In this document: positions 46,215 to 55,934 of the stretch, one piece after another
Numbering within the stretch: position 1 is the stretch's first letter
Layout: each line of letters starts with the position of its first letter
Assembly: GCF_900182615.1 (NCBI RefSeq)
Contig: NZ_FXTE01000003.1
Span: forward strand, 186,001-250,000
DNA: 64,000 nt
Reading direction: 5' to 3'
DNA from: Ruegeria faecimaris
Lineage (GTDB): Bacteria; Pseudomonadota; Alphaproteobacteria; Rhodobacterales; Rhodobacteraceae
The notes under the pieces: model-generated
What the model was told of the DNA's origin: nothing
Seen by the model: the letters and a program-made list of their open reading frames with translations, nothing else
Database searches by the model: none
Made by a program: the position numbers and the translations under genes

Positions 46215-47240
46215 TCAGTTGGTGCCCAACGCCTCTTTGAACGCTGTGCTGTGTACCGTGATATAGGCATCCTCACCGCCTGTCACATCCCGCGAGATGA
46301 AATACACGGCAAGTTTATGCGTCTCGGCAAGTTTCAAACCCTTTTCCTGACCCAAGGCCAACATCGCTGTCGCCCAAGCATCTGCCATCATAGCATTTTC
46401 GGCCAGTACCGTGACTGAAGTGGTCCGATGCGTGATCGGGCGGCCAGTAGTTGGGTCAATGATATGCGAATACCGCACACCATCTTGTTCAAAGAAATTC
46501 TTGTAGTCGCCCGAGGTCGCCATGCCCAGATCATCAAGCTGTACGATCAACTGCAGATTCTGCGCATCGGCCTGGGGTTTTTCGATCCCGATCCGCCAAG
46601 TCTCACCCTTGTCGTTATCGCCTCTTGTGACCAGATCGCCGCCGATCTCGACCATATAGTCCTCAATCCCAGCCGTGCGCAGCGTTTCGGCCACGGCGTC
46701 GATGCCATACCCCTTGGCAATGGCGGACAGGTTAATGCCGACTCCGGCATCGGCCTTCGCCAAAGTTCCGGCATCGCGATCCAGTTGCAGCAATCTGGCC
46801 TGTCCGACCTTGCCCAAAGCCGCCTGGATGTCAGCATCTGCGGGCACCGGATCTTCCGGTTTGCGCGGACCAAAGCCCCAAAGCTCAATCAGCGGGCCGA
46901 GAGTCACGTCGAATGTACCCCCGGATTTCTCGTGCACATCATTCGCGGCATCAAGCACCAGCGCAAATTCATCCGAAATGGCTACAGGTTCAGTGCTGCC
47001 CGAGTCCGAGAAGGTCGAAACCTCGGAATTCGGGTCCCAGTTCGACATCTTTGCGTTAACTTCGGCCAGTGTCTGTTCGACCGCACCCGCCAGCGCTTCT
47101 TCATCAACATCGACACCGATGGCCGTGATGTTGAATGACGTCCCCATCGTTTCGCCTGACAGGCGTACCACCTCGGGCTCTTTGTCGAACAAGCAGCCGG
47201 AAATAAGTGTGGCGACAGCCAGGACTGGCAAGAAACGCAT
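46215..47240 (-). CDS. apbE: FAD:protein FMN transferase (lipoprotein)
   Basis: ATG 47240 follows AGGAGGG and begins a lipoprotein signal (LPVLAVATLISGC), so the product of 341 residues is anchored on the periplasmic side. ApbE motifs in view: SGETMGTSFNI near the N-terminus, INLSAIAKGYGID, YMVEIGGDL, and SGDYKNFFEQDG with HIIDPTTGRPI. It links FMN to threonine in NqrB and NqrC. Adjacent to nqrM, so it belongs functionally with the nqr operon at 51-57 kb. Confidence 0.95.
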   Translation of the reverse strand: MRFLPVLAVATLISGCLFDKEPEVVRLSGETMGTSFNITAIGVDVDEEALAGAVEQTLAEVNAKMSNWDPNSEVSTFSDSGSTEPVAISDEFALVLDAANDVHEKSGGTFDVTLGPLIELWGFGPRKPEDPVPADADIQAALGKVGQARLLQLDRDAGTLAKADAGVGINLSAIAKGYGIDAVAETLRTAGIEDYMVEIGGDLVTRGDNDKGETWRIGIEKPQADAQNLQLIVQLDDLGMATSGDYKNFFEQDGVRYSHIIDPTTGRPITHRTTSVTVLAENAMMADAWATAMLALGQEKGLKLAETHKLAVYFISRDVTGGEDAYITVHSTAFKEALGTN

Positions 47241-47307
47241 ATGGGTCCCTCCTGAGGAAAAGCGTGCCCGGCATATGACAGCGGCCCCAATCAGAGTCAA
47301 ACCTGCA

Positions 47308-47493
47308 TCAGGCTTTCAGCGGCAGTAAGCCTAGCGCCAACAAACCGATTCCGGCGGGCACCCCGAACAGCCATGCTTTCTTCTGCCATCCCGGAGCCTG
47401 CTGTTTCCAGGTCATGCGAAAATTATGGCCACAAACGACAACCGCAAAAAAAATCAGCGCGGCAACAGGGGGGGTCAGATAAAAGTTGGACAA
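47308..47493 (-). CDS. Small two-helix membrane protein upstream of apbE
   Basis: A 61-residue frame with a TTG start (AGGAAA upstream). It has two hydrophobic segments (VAALIFFAVVVCGHNF and FGVPAGIGLLALGLLPL) flanking a basic, Trp-containing loop. It is on the apbE-nqrM strand and ends 67 bases before apbE. I do not recognise it. The start codon and its reality are less sure than for its neighbours. Confidence 0.5.
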   Translation of the reverse strand: MSNFYLTPPVAALIFFAVVVCGHNFRMTWKQQAPGWQKKAWLFGVPAGIGLLALGLLPLKA

Positions 47494-47603
47494 CGGGCCG
47501 GATTTCCTTGGTTTTTGGCAGTTTTCCTCGGTTAGGGCATTTGTACCCTATACAGGTCATATGGCTGCGGTAAGGTGAAAAGCAAAGCAAGAGGAGATTG
47601 CCC

Positions 47604-48128
47604 ATGGCCCCAAGCTCTTACCAGCCACCGACACGCGGCGACAAGGCCGCGGCTGCCTCGCATAGCCAGTCGGTTGAATCGAACCTTTCTCATACACAGA
47701 CAACAGTCGAAAAGCTGCTTGTTGGCAAAGGGGACGCGGTTTTTTCCGTGCGCCCGAAAGACACAATTCATTCGGTGGTGAATATCCTCAAGGAAAAGCG
47801 GATTGGCGCTGTGGTGGTGACAGATCAGAACGGTACGCTTCAGGGTATCCTGTCCGAGCGTGATATTGTGCGCCGTATGGCCGATACTCCGGGCCAGACC
47901 CTGCCCCAATCTGTCGAAGATCTGATGACCCGGAGCGTACAAACCTGCGCGCCCGAGGATCTGTTGAACGATGTGCTGAAAACCATGACAGAGGGGCGCT
48001 TTCGCCACATGCCCGTCCTCAGCGATGGCCATCTTCGTGGCGTGATCACGATCGGTGATGTCGTGCATTTCCGCCTCAAAGAGCTGGAGTATGAAGCCCT
48101 TCGCATGAAGCAGATGATCGTCGGTTGA
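47604..48128 (+). CDS. CBS-domain protein
   Basis: ATG 47604 is seven bases after GAGGAG; 174 residues. After a ~35-residue polar N-terminus come two CBS motifs (VVNILKEKRIGAVVVTDQNG with GILSERDIVRRM, and VLKTMTEGRFRHMPVLSDG with GVITIGDVV), which form one nucleotide-binding Bateman module. A short C-terminal helix follows. Such stand-alone proteins bind AMP or related nucleotides and regulate partners; the partner is not evident here. Confidence 0.92.
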   Translation: MAPSSYQPPTRGDKAAAASHSQSVESNLSHTQTTVEKLLVGKGDAVFSVRPKDTIHSVVNILKEKRIGAVVVTDQNGTLQGILSERDIVRRMADTPGQTLPQSVEDLMTRSVQTCAPEDLLNDVLKTMTEGRFRHMPVLSDGHLRGVITIGDVVHFRLKELEYEALRMKQMIVG

Positions 48129-48131
48129 CAG

Positions 48132-48902
48132 CTATTCCGGCTGCTCGTCGGTTGCGATGAACCGGACCTCGCCGGCGCGAATATCAGTGGCGGTCAGCCT
48201 GCCACTGAAGAAGGCGCCGGTGTCGATCGAAACAACGCCATTCTCAGCGCGGGGCTCTGACGTGATTGTATGACCATGGACAACCCACTGGCCATCTTCC
48301 CGCATCTGCCGTGAGAAATTCGGATGGCCCCACAGGCGGACTTGGCGTGTCTGCTCATCCAATGGCTTGCCCGGGTCCAGCCCTGCATGCACCACGGTGA
48401 CATTGCCGCTGGTCCAGGTCAGGGGACGGTCGTGCAGCCATGACAGCAAATCTTCGCCCATTGCGCGTCGCAATCTGTCAGCCACCAAGACAGCATCCGC
48501 ACCAACCGTGTCTTCATCCACACCGGTAATTCCAAATGAGGCGAGCGTTTGCAGGCCACCGTTTTGCAGCCAAAGCCTGCCGACCCGTTTTGGGTCATCG
48601 GTGAACCGCAACAGCATCTCCTCGTGATTACCCAGCAGGCAAATGAAATCATTGCCTCGGACCCGGCTAAGGTGCCGTAACTGGTGCAGCACCTGGGCGC
48701 TGTAATTGCCACGATCAATGTAGTCCCCGACAAAGATTGTGGGGCAATCTGCATCCAGCCTTGCCAGCAAGGTCTGCAACAGATCCAATCGCCCGTGGAT
48801 ATCCCCAACGGCATAAAACCTCTGGTCAGGCGCGATGTCAGAAACTGAATTCTGTGCCGCCTGAGGTTTTTTCCACCTGGTTTTGATCCAATCCCACACC
48901 AT
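48132..48902 (-). CDS. Metallophosphoesterase (serine/threonine protein phosphatase-like)
   Basis: 256 residues with the calcineurin-type metal motifs in order: YAVGDIHGRLD (about residue 32), FVGDYIDRGNYS, LLGNHEEMLL, and the later VVHAGLDP and VVHGHTI. It belongs with bacterial PrpA/ApaH-type phosphatases that act on phosphoproteins or dinucleoside polyphosphates; the substrate is not determined. It converges on the CBS gene, with three bases between stops. Confidence 0.92.
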   Translation of the reverse strand: MVWDWIKTRWKKPQAAQNSVSDIAPDQRFYAVGDIHGRLDLLQTLLARLDADCPTIFVGDYIDRGNYSAQVLHQLRHLSRVRGNDFICLLGNHEEMLLRFTDDPKRVGRLWLQNGGLQTLASFGITGVDEDTVGADAVLVADRLRRAMGEDLLSWLHDRPLTWTSGNVTVVHAGLDPGKPLDEQTRQVRLWGHPNFSRQMREDGQWVVHGHTITSEPRAENGVVSIDTGAFFSGRLTATDIRAGEVRFIATDEQPE

Positions 48903-49061
48903 CGCAATTTCCTACCCTGACTGGCGGGCAACAACAATCCGCAAGTGAATTAGGGTTCCGGATTGCCCCAATGGCGCGGTTTGTGGGAAAATCCCCTTGA
49001 CCTTGAGGGGCTGAAAGTATCCCTGATGTTTCAAATGGTTTTGGTTTGGGTCGAGGGTTAA

Positions 49062-50075
49062 ATGAAGCGCGTATTAGTCACAGGCACAGCAGGGTTCATC
49101 GGTTTTCACCTGGCAAAACTACTACTGGCCGAGGGGTTTCAGGTTCACGGCTACGATGGGATGACGGATTATTACGACGTCTCGCTCAAGCAGCGCCGCC
49201 ATCAGATGCTCTTGCAATCCCCTGGGTTTTCCGCAACCGAGGATCTTTTGGAAAACTACGACCAGCTTGCAAAGGTCACCGAAGAATTCCAGCCCGAAGT
49301 GATCGTGCATCTCGCGGCGCAGGCTGGTGTCCGCTATAGCCTTGAGGACCCGCGCAGCTATATCAATTCCAACGTGGTCGGCACGTTCAACGTCATGGAA
49401 ATCGCGCGCGAGCATAAGGTAGACCACCTTCTGATGGCTTCGACATCCTCGGTTTATGGCGCCAACGAGGTCATGCCCTTCACCGAGGTCGAAAAGGCCG
49501 ACACGCCGCTCACGATTTACGCCGCGACCAAAAAGGCAAATGAGGCGATGGGCCATTCCTATGCCCATTTGTGGAACCTGCCCACGACCATGTTCCGGTT
49601 CTTCACCGTCTATGGCACCTGGGGGCGACCCGATCTTGCGCTCTATAAATTTGTGGACGCCATCCTGGATGACCGCCCGATCGATATCTATAACCACGGC
49701 GACATGTATCGGGATTTCACCAATGTCGAAGACCTTGTCCGCGGTATCCGACTGCTGATCGACGTCCCTCCGGTGCGGCCGGACAGCGCAGATGAGATTG
49801 AAGAAGGTGACAGCCTGTCGCCGGCGGCGCCCTGGCGCGTGGTGAATATCGGCAATGGCGACAAAGTGCGGCTGATGGATTTTATCGAAGCCATTGAGGA
49901 AGCTATCGGCAAGAAAGCCATCCGCAATTACATGCCTATGCAGATGGGTGATGTTCCTGCCACTTGGGCGAATAGTGATCTGCTGCAAAAGCTGACCGGC
50001 TATCGTCCGCAGACAAATTTCAAAGATGGAATCGCCCAGTTTGTCGAATGGTTCCGCGACTATCATGGTAAGTGA
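49062..50075 (+). CDS. NAD-dependent epimerase, UDP-glucuronate 4-epimerase type
   Basis: 337 residues. The Rossmann motif is [14 protein letters not shown], followed by [15 protein letters not shown], the catalytic Ser in [18 protein letters not shown] (Tyr and Lys) and [12 protein letters not shown]. The GVRYSLEDP and [12 protein letters not shown] segments are typical of LpsL-type UDP-glucuronate epimerases that yield UDP-galacturonate. It would supply acidic sugar for capsule or O-antigen. Overlaps or abuts the next gene, a nucleotide-sugar dehydrogenase. Confidence 0.92.
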   Translation: MKRVLVTGTAGFIGFHLAKLLLAEGFQVHGYDGMTDYYDVSLKQRRHQMLLQSPGFSATEDLLENYDQLAKVTEEFQPEVIVHLAAQAGVRYSLEDPRSYINSNVVGTFNVMEIAREHKVDHLLMASTSSVYGANEVMPFTEVEKADTPLTIYAATKKANEAMGHSYAHLWNLPTTMFRFFTVYGTWGRPDLALYKFVDAILDDRPIDIYNHGDMYRDFTNVEDLVRGIRLLIDVPPVRPDSADEIEEGDSLSPAAPWRVVNIGNGDKVRLMDFIEAIEEAIGKKAIRNYMPMQMGDVPATWANSDLLQKLTGYRPQTNFKDGIAQFVEWFRDYHGK

Positions 50076-50080
50076 CGCAT

Positions 50081-51364
50081 ATGCTTGAAACCGACCCCAA
50101 TTCCCGAAAGATTGCTGTGATCGGGCTGGGTTATGTCGGCCTGCCCCTGGCCGTGGCCTTCGGCAAAATTGGCAAGGTGATCGGATTTGACATCAATGCG
50201 GCGCGGGTCGAGGCACTACGCGCTGGCGTAGATGCAACGCATGAGGTTGAGCCACATGACCTGAGCGCGGCGGGCGGCCTGAAATTCACAACCAACCCCT
50301 CGGAGATTGCCGATTGCGATACCTATGTCGTAACCGTCCCCACGCCGATCACCGCAGGTAAGCAGCCTGATTTAGCCCCCCTTCTGGCTGCGTCGGAAAC
50401 AGTTGGCCACGTATTGAAATCCGGTGATTTGGTGATCTACGAATCCACCGTCTATCCCGGCGCAACCGAAGAAGATTGCGTTCCGGTGCTGGAACGCGCC
50501 TCGGGCCTGACTTTCAACACGGATTTCTTTGCAGGCTACAGCCCCGAGCGGATCAACCCCGGTGACAAGACCCACCGTATCGCGGACATCTGCAAAGTCA
50601 CCGCTGGTTCAACCCCGCAGGTCGCTGATCTAGTTGACGCGCTCTATGCCCGGATCATCACCGCTGGAACCTACAAGGCCGAAAGCATCCGCGTGGCTGA
50701 GGCCGCGAAGGTGATCGAAAACACCCAGCGCGACCTGAATATCGCTCTGGTGAACGAGTTGGCGATGATCTTCGGTCGCATGGGCATCGATACCGAGGCT
50801 GTGCTGCGCGCAGCCGGAACCAAATGGAACTTCCTGCCCTTCCGCCCCGGTCTGGTCGGCGGGCATTGCATCGGCGTGGATCCTTACTACCTGACGCACA
50901 AGGCCGAGGCCGTGGGCCATCACCCGCAGATCATCCTTGCAGGGCGGCGCCTGAATGACAGGATGGGCAGCTATGTGGTGTCGCAACTGGTCAAACGTAT
51001 GACCCGTTGCGGTATCAATGTTGGCGCGGCCCGTGTTCTGGTGATGGGCCTGACGTTCAAGGAAAACTGCCCCGACCTGCGCAACACCCGTGTCGTCGAC
51101 ATTATCGAAGAATTGCAAAGCTATGGCATAAGCGTCGATGTCCACGACCCTCATGCCGACCCCAAAGCTGCGCAAGAAGAATACGACCTGGACCTGATCG
51201 ACCAACCTGAGCCAGGGCTCTATGATGGGGTCGTCCTGGCCGTCGCGCATGCGGAATATCGGGCACTCGATCCTTTGCAGTTTCGAGCCTATGGCAAAGA
51301 AAACAGCGTAGTCTTCGACATCAAATCCTGCCTGCCACGCGAGGCAAGCGACCTGCGCCTGTAA
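50081..51364 (+). CDS. Nucleotide-sugar 6-dehydrogenase (TviB/WbpO-like)
   Basis: ATG 50081 gives 427 residues; GTG 50072 overlapping the epimerase stop is an alternative. Motifs: [16 protein letters not shown] (NAD), [38 protein letters not shown] split across the dimer helix, and the catalytic Cys in [11 protein letters not shown]. It resembles UDP-N-acetylhexosamine 6-dehydrogenases of the TviB/WbpO group more than UDP-glucose dehydrogenase. It oxidises C6 in two steps to give a uronic acid. With the epimerase it supports surface polysaccharide synthesis. Confidence 0.92.
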   Translation: MLETDPNSRKIAVIGLGYVGLPLAVAFGKIGKVIGFDINAARVEALRAGVDATHEVEPHDLSAAGGLKFTTNPSEIADCDTYVVTVPTPITAGKQPDLAPLLAASETVGHVLKSGDLVIYESTVYPGATEEDCVPVLERASGLTFNTDFFAGYSPERINPGDKTHRIADICKVTAGSTPQVADLVDALYARIITAGTYKAESIRVAEAAKVIENTQRDLNIALVNELAMIFGRMGIDTEAVLRAAGTKWNFLPFRPGLVGGHCIGVDPYYLTHKAEAVGHHPQIILAGRRLNDRMGSYVVSQLVKRMTRCGINVGAARVLVMGLTFKENCPDLRNTRVVDIIEELQSYGISVDVHDPHADPKAAQEEYDLDLIDQPEPGLYDGVVLAVAHAEYRALDPLQFRAYGKENSVVFDIKSCLPREASDLRL

Positions 51365-51389
51365 TCGAACCAAAAGACCTAAAATGAAA

Positions 51390-51409
51390 CCGGCGCCACA
51401 GGGCGCCGG
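51390..51409 (-). terminator. Terminator of the nqr operon
   Basis: Perfect 8-bp arms CCGGCGCC/GGCGCCGG around a 4-base loop lie nine bases after the nqrF stop and are followed on the minus strand by TTTCATTTT. Confidence 0.85.
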
Positions 51410-51417
51410 ATAACTGA

Positions 51418-52641
51418 TTACCCGCCGAAATCGTCGAGCATGATATCTTCGCGGTCCACACCCAGATCCAGCAGCATGTTGATGACCGACTGGTTCATGA
51501 TCGGCGGTCCGCACATGTAGAACTCGCAATCCTCGGGTGCCGGGTGGTCCTTGAGGTATTCGTCGAACAGAACGTTATGGATAAAGCCGGTATAGCCTTT
51601 CCAGTCATCCTCGGGCTGGGCATCCGACAGGGCGACATGCCATTCGAAATTGTCGAACTCTTCCGCGAGGCTGTCGAAATCCTCGACAAAGAACATCTCT
51701 TTCTTGGACCGGGCACCGTACCAGAAGGTGATCTTACGGTCGCGATTCTCAAGCCGTTTGAGCTGGTCGAAAATATGGCTGCGCATGGGCGCCATACCAG
51801 CACCACCACCGATGAAGACCATCTCTCTTCCGGTCTCGCGGGCGAAGAATTCACCGAATGGACCCGAGATCGTGACCTTGTCACCCGGTTTCAGGTTGAA
51901 GATATACGACGACATCTGGCCCGCCGGTATCCCTTCGGAACCCGGAGGCGGTGAGGCAACCCGGACGTTCAGCATGATCATGCCCTTTTCGTCCGGATAG
52001 TTGGCCATGGAATAGGCGCGTTCGATGGGTTCGGCAACGACCGAGTCGTATTGCCACAGATTGAAGCGATCCCAATCTTCGCGATATTCCTCCTCGACAT
52101 CGAAATCAGTGTATTTCAGCGCATGGGCGGGGGCTTCGATCTGGATATAGCCACCAGCGCGGAAATTCACATCCTCACCTTCGGGCAGGTCCAGCGTCAG
52201 CGCTTTGATAAAGGTGGCAACGTTTTCGTTCGACCGAACCGTGCATTCCCATTTCTTGACGCCAAAGACCTCTTCGGGGACCTCGATATCCATGTCTTGT
52301 TTAACTGCAACCTGACAAGACAGACGGTCGCCACAAGCGGCCTCGCGCTTGGTGATATGGCTTTCTTCGGTCGGCAGGATCGAGCCACCGCCGGAATGGA
52401 CGCGTACGCGGCATTGTGCGCAGGTCCCGCCGCCGCCACAGGCCGATGGCACGAACAGTTTCTCGGCCGCCAACGTTTGCAGCAATTTGCCGCCGGCGGG
52501 CACGGACACGGTTTTCTCACCATTGATGGTGATGTTGACATTGCCTGTCGACACCAACCGCGACCGGGCGGCCATGATAAGGGCGACAAGCGCCAATACG
52601 ATCAGCGTGAAAAGAATGACGCCAAGGCTAAAGGTTTCCAT
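51418..52641 (-). CDS. nqrF: Na+-translocating NADH:quinone reductase subunit F
   Basis: 407 residues. An N-terminal membrane helix precedes a 2Fe-2S ferredoxin domain ([12 protein letters not shown], with the last Cys in RLSCQV), then an FAD domain ([13 protein letters not shown]) and an NADH domain ([31 protein letters not shown]). It accepts electrons from NADH on the cytoplasmic side and passes them into the complex. Last gene of nqrABCDEF, followed by a terminator. Confidence 0.97.
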   Translation of the reverse strand: METFSLGVILFTLIVLALVALIMAARSRLVSTGNVNITINGEKTVSVPAGGKLLQTLAAEKLFVPSACGGGGTCAQCRVRVHSGGGSILPTEESHITKREAACGDRLSCQVAVKQDMDIEVPEEVFGVKKWECTVRSNENVATFIKALTLDLPEGEDVNFRAGGYIQIEAPAHALKYTDFDVEEEYREDWDRFNLWQYDSVVAEPIERAYSMANYPDEKGMIMLNVRVASPPPGSEGIPAGQMSSYIFNLKPGDKVTISGPFGEFFARETGREMVFIGGGAGMAPMRSHIFDQLKRLENRDRKITFWYGARSKKEMFFVEDFDSLAEEFDNFEWHVALSDAQPEDDWKGYTGFIHNVLFDEYLKDHPAPEDCEFYMCGPPIMNQSVINMLLDLGVDREDIMLDDFGG

Positions 52642-52651
52642 TGCCGCCCCC

Positions 52652-53260
52652 TTACAGTTTCACGCCCGAGAAGGACATGAAGGCCATCGCCATCAGTCCC
52701 GCGGTGATAAAGGTGATCCCCAGACCTTGAAGGCCGTCGGGAATGTCCGAGTATTTCAGCTTTTCGCGCACGCCCGCCATTGCAGTTATCGCCAGCGCCC
52801 AGCCAAAGCCCGAGGACAGACCATAGGTCGTCGCCTCTGCAAAGTTATAATCCCGCTCGACCATGAACAGCGATCCGCCCAGGATGGCACAGTTCACCGT
52901 GATCAAAGGCAGGAAAATCCCCAGCGCGTTGTAGAGCGGCGGAAAATACTTGTCCAAGACCATCTCAAGGATCTGAACCATGGCCGCGATCACACCGATA
53001 TACGAGATCAGGCCAAGGAAGGTCAGGTCCACATCCGGGAACCCAGCCCAGGCCAATGCGCCGGGCTTCAACAGATAGGTCAGCAGCAGGTTGTTGGCGG
53101 GAACGGTGATCGCCTGCACGACCATGACCGAGATCCCCAGACCCAGCGCGGTCGAGATTTTCTTGGACACGGCGATGAAGGTACACATGCCAAGAAAAAA
53201 GCTGAGCGCAAGGTTTTCGACAAAGATGGCCTTTACGGCCAGTGAGATAAGCCCTTCCAT
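52652..53260 (-). CDS. nqrE: Na+-translocating NADH:quinone reductase subunit E
   Basis: 202 residues with six membrane helices. Conserved segments are [20 protein letters not shown] (with one iron-ligand Cys) and [20 protein letters not shown] (the second). NqrE and NqrD form the antiparallel pair that holds the intramembrane Fe/Fe-S centre, whose insertion needs NqrM. Its start and the nqrD stop share one base. Confidence 0.97.
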   Translation of the reverse strand: MEGLISLAVKAIFVENLALSFFLGMCTFIAVSKKISTALGLGISVMVVQAITVPANNLLLTYLLKPGALAWAGFPDVDLTFLGLISYIGVIAAMVQILEMVLDKYFPPLYNALGIFLPLITVNCAILGGSLFMVERDYNFAEATTYGLSSGFGWALAITAMAGVREKLKYSDIPDGLQGLGITFITAGLMAMAFMSFSGVKL

Positions 53261-53913
53261 CAGTGTGCCTCTACCTGCTGGATTTTGTATTCACGTTCTT
53301 CGACCTGGTTCGGCTTCCATGTACGGAAGGCCCAGATGATCAGGCCGATGATGAAGAACGCCGAAGGCGGCAACAGAAGCATACCGTTAGGCACGTACCA
53401 GCCGCCATTGTTCACAGTCTGCAAGATGGTGACACCGAACAGCGACCCGGCCCCCAACAGCTCGCGGATAAAGCCGACTAGCAGCAGGATCAGCCCATAG
53501 CCCATGCCGTTGCCAACACCGTCGATAAAAGATGCGATTGGGGGGTTCTTCATCGCAAATGCCTCGGCACGGCCCATCACGATACAGTTTGTGATGATCA
53601 GCCCGACGAATACCGACAGGGTCTTCGAAATCTGAAAAGCATAGGCCTTGAGAACCTGATCCACCAGGATCACCAGCGATGCGATGATCACCATCTGGAC
53701 GATGATCCGGATTGAGCCGGGTATCTGGTTGCGCAACATCGAGATGAACATCGACGAGAAGGCGGTCACGAAGGTCACAGCCAGCGCCATTACAAAGGCC
53801 ACCTGCAACGAGGAAGTCACGGCCAGCGCGGAACAGATGCCCAGGACCTGCAGCGTGATCGGGTTATTGTCGACAAGCGGGTCGACCAGCATCTCTTTCT
53901 TGGTCTGAGACAT
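53260..53913 (-). CDS. nqrD: Na+-translocating NADH:quinone reductase subunit D
   Basis: The start at ATG 53913 (AGGAG site) gives 217 residues; a TTG directly upstream is in frame. Six membrane helices; conserved [15 protein letters not shown] near the N-terminus and [19 protein letters not shown] hold the Cys ligands for the iron centre shared with NqrE. Starts within the last base of the nqrC stop. Confidence 0.97.
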   Translation of the reverse strand: MSQTKKEMLVDPLVDNNPITLQVLGICSALAVTSSLQVAFVMALAVTFVTAFSSMFISMLRNQIPGSIRIIVQMVIIASLVILVDQVLKAYAFQISKTLSVFVGLIITNCIVMGRAEAFAMKNPPIASFIDGVGNGMGYGLILLLVGFIRELLGAGSLFGVTILQTVNNGGWYVPNGMLLLPPSAFFIIGLIIWAFRTWKPNQVEEREYKIQQVEAH

Positions 53914-54728
53914 CAAAACTCTCCTGCTTGCAGTTTGGCCAGGAACCGGGCGTAGCCCGCGTCACCCATCCAGAATTTCACCAGGTTATCGACACCAACC
54001 GAGGTCAGAGTAGCCCCAGCCAGCGCGTCGACATAGAATTCGGGACCGGCGGCGGGTTGCGACTTGGCGACGGTAATCTGCAGCTCGCCTGCATCGTCGC
54101 GCAATTTCTTGCCATTCCACAGACCTTTCCATCGCGGGTTGTCCACCTCGGCGCCAAGGCCGGGGGTCTCACCATGCTGATAGAACTGCAGGCCGTAAAT
54201 GTCGTTGCCGTTATTTTCTAGAGCGATAAAACCATAGAGCGTCGACCACAGGCCATAACCATGCAGCGGCAGGATCACTTTGTCTAAATCGCCCGCATCA
54301 TCGCGCAACAGATAGATCACTCGGTACTTGGCCTGACGACCAATACCCGCCGGGTCAGTGTCCAATGCTACGCTGAGTTCAGGATCACTTGCAGCAGCCT
54401 GGTCATCAAAGGTTGCCGGATCGAACTGATCGTCGACAAATTCGCCGGTGGCAAGCTCGAGCACATGCGGCTCGAACGCAGCGAAGGCTTCGGTCACATC
54501 TATGCCCGGCTCGAAGACACCAGCCACCTGCAAAACGTTAACCTGTTTGTCCTTCAGCGCGTTGGCTTCTTGCACCGGGCGCAGGCTGACCGCAGCGGCG
54601 GAGACCACCATCGAGGCAACAAGACAGACAGCAACGGCGACGAAGATCGTCTTGCCAACCGAATCCGGCGAGGCGGCCAGAAAGCGAGCCAATGCGCCCT
54701 TGGGTTCTTGAGGTTGCGGATCAGACAT
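53913..54728 (-). CDS. nqrC: Na+-translocating NADH:quinone reductase subunit C
   Basis: 271 residues: one N-terminal membrane helix (residues 26-48) and a periplasmic FMN_bind domain. The flavinylation site reads [13 protein letters not shown], so FMN should be bound to T240 by ApbE. The first position of the usual SGAT motif is Ala here. [12 protein letters not shown] and [15 protein letters not shown] are family features. The gene overlaps nqrB by eight bases. Confidence 0.96.
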   Translation of the reverse strand: MSDPQPQEPKGALARFLAASPDSVGKTIFVAVAVCLVASMVVSAAAVSLRPVQEANALKDKQVNVLQVAGVFEPGIDVTEAFAAFEPHVLELATGEFVDDQFDPATFDDQAAASDPELSVALDTDPAGIGRQAKYRVIYLLRDDAGDLDKVILPLHGYGLWSTLYGFIALENNGNDIYGLQFYQHGETPGLGAEVDNPRWKGLWNGKKLRDDAGELQITVAKSQPAAGPEFYVDALAGATLTSVGVDNLVKFWMGDAGYARFLAKLQAGEF

Positions 54729-55929
54729 GGCGACGCGCCCTCCGTTTGATATTGGCCTGCACGACGAAATAGTCGATCAGCGGTGCAAAGACATTGCCGA
54801 ACAGGATGGCCAGCATCATGCCTTCGGGGAAGGCCGGATTGATCACGCGTATCATCACAACCATCACTCCGATCAAGGCGCCATAGATATAGCGGCCCAG
54901 GTTGGTGTGGCTGGCGGAAACCGGTTCGGTCACCATGAAGGCCAGGCCAAATGCATACCCACCCAGAACCACATGCCAATACCACGGCATCGCGAACATC
55001 GGGTTGGTATCCGACCCGATCAGGTTCAGCAGCAGCGTAAATCCGATGGTCCCGGCCAGACAGCCAACGATCAGGCGGTAATTGGCAATCTTGGTCATCA
55101 GCAGGAAGGCCATACCAATCAAGCAGGCCAAGGTCGAGGTCTCGCCAAAGCTGCCCTGAATGGTGCCGTAAAAAGCGCTGGACCATGTGATCCCTTCGGC
55201 AGCAAGAGCCTGTACGCCCTCGGCCGCTGACACCGCCAGCGCGGTTGCACCCGAGAACCCGTCAACCGGGGTCCAAACCGAGTCACCCGACATCTGCGCA
55301 GGATAAGCGAAGTACAAAAACGCACGACCAACCAGCGCGGGGTTAAGGAAGTTCTTGCCGGTGCCGCCAAATACCTCTTTGCCGATCACCACACCGAAGA
55401 TAATGCCCAAAGCCACCTGCCACAAGGGTGTAGTGGCCGGCATAATCAGAGTGTAAAGCATTGATGTTACGAGGAAACCTTCGTTCACCTCATGACCGCG
55501 CACGGTGGCAAAGATGACCTCGAATATGCCGCCTGCGACCAGTGTGACGATGTAGATAGGCAGAAAATACATCAACCCGTGCATCACATTTGCAAAGACA
55601 CTGCTGGGGTCCAGCGAGATACCAAACATCTGCAGCAGAGCGATGCGCCAACCGGCGGCAGAGTCCGGCCCGAGGCTGGCGATGGCCGAGTTGGCCTGAT
55701 AGCCGGTGTTCCACATCCCCCAAAGGATACAGGGAATGGTCGCGATCACGACATAGGTCATGATCCGCTTCATATCCACGTAAGACCGCGCATGCGGGGC
55801 CACAGAGGTCACGGTTTTCGGAGTGTAGATAAAGCTTTCGACCATCTCGTAGATGGGGAAATACTTTTCGTACTTGCCGCCCTTGGTAAAGTTCGGCTCG
55901 ATCCGATCGAAGAAGCTGCGCAAACCCAT
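54721..55929 (-). CDS. nqrB: Na+-translocating NADH:quinone reductase subunit B
   Basis: 402 residues with about ten membrane helices. VDGFSGATALAVSA contains the FMN-bearing Thr (T229). Other features are GKEVFGGTGKNFLNPAL and the N-terminal FPIYEMVESFIYTP. NqrB carries riboflavin and covalent FMN and is the probable Na+ channel subunit. The start is five bases before the nqrA stop region, in the usual operon order. Confidence 0.97.
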   Translation of the reverse strand: MGLRSFFDRIEPNFTKGGKYEKYFPIYEMVESFIYTPKTVTSVAPHARSYVDMKRIMTYVVIATIPCILWGMWNTGYQANSAIASLGPDSAAGWRIALLQMFGISLDPSSVFANVMHGLMYFLPIYIVTLVAGGIFEVIFATVRGHEVNEGFLVTSMLYTLIMPATTPLWQVALGIIFGVVIGKEVFGGTGKNFLNPALVGRAFLYFAYPAQMSGDSVWTPVDGFSGATALAVSAAEGVQALAAEGITWSSAFYGTIQGSFGETSTLACLIGMAFLLMTKIANYRLIVGCLAGTIGFTLLLNLIGSDTNPMFAMPWYWHVVLGGYAFGLAFMVTEPVSASHTNLGRYIYGALIGVMVVMIRVINPAFPEGMMLAILFGNVFAPLIDYFVVQANIKRRARRHV

Positions 55930-55934
55930 TTGGA

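Noticed and set aside
47533..47550. TAGGG/CCCTA inverted repeat before the CBS gene
   Set aside because: Arms of only five bases; expected by chance at this length and not tied to a regulator.
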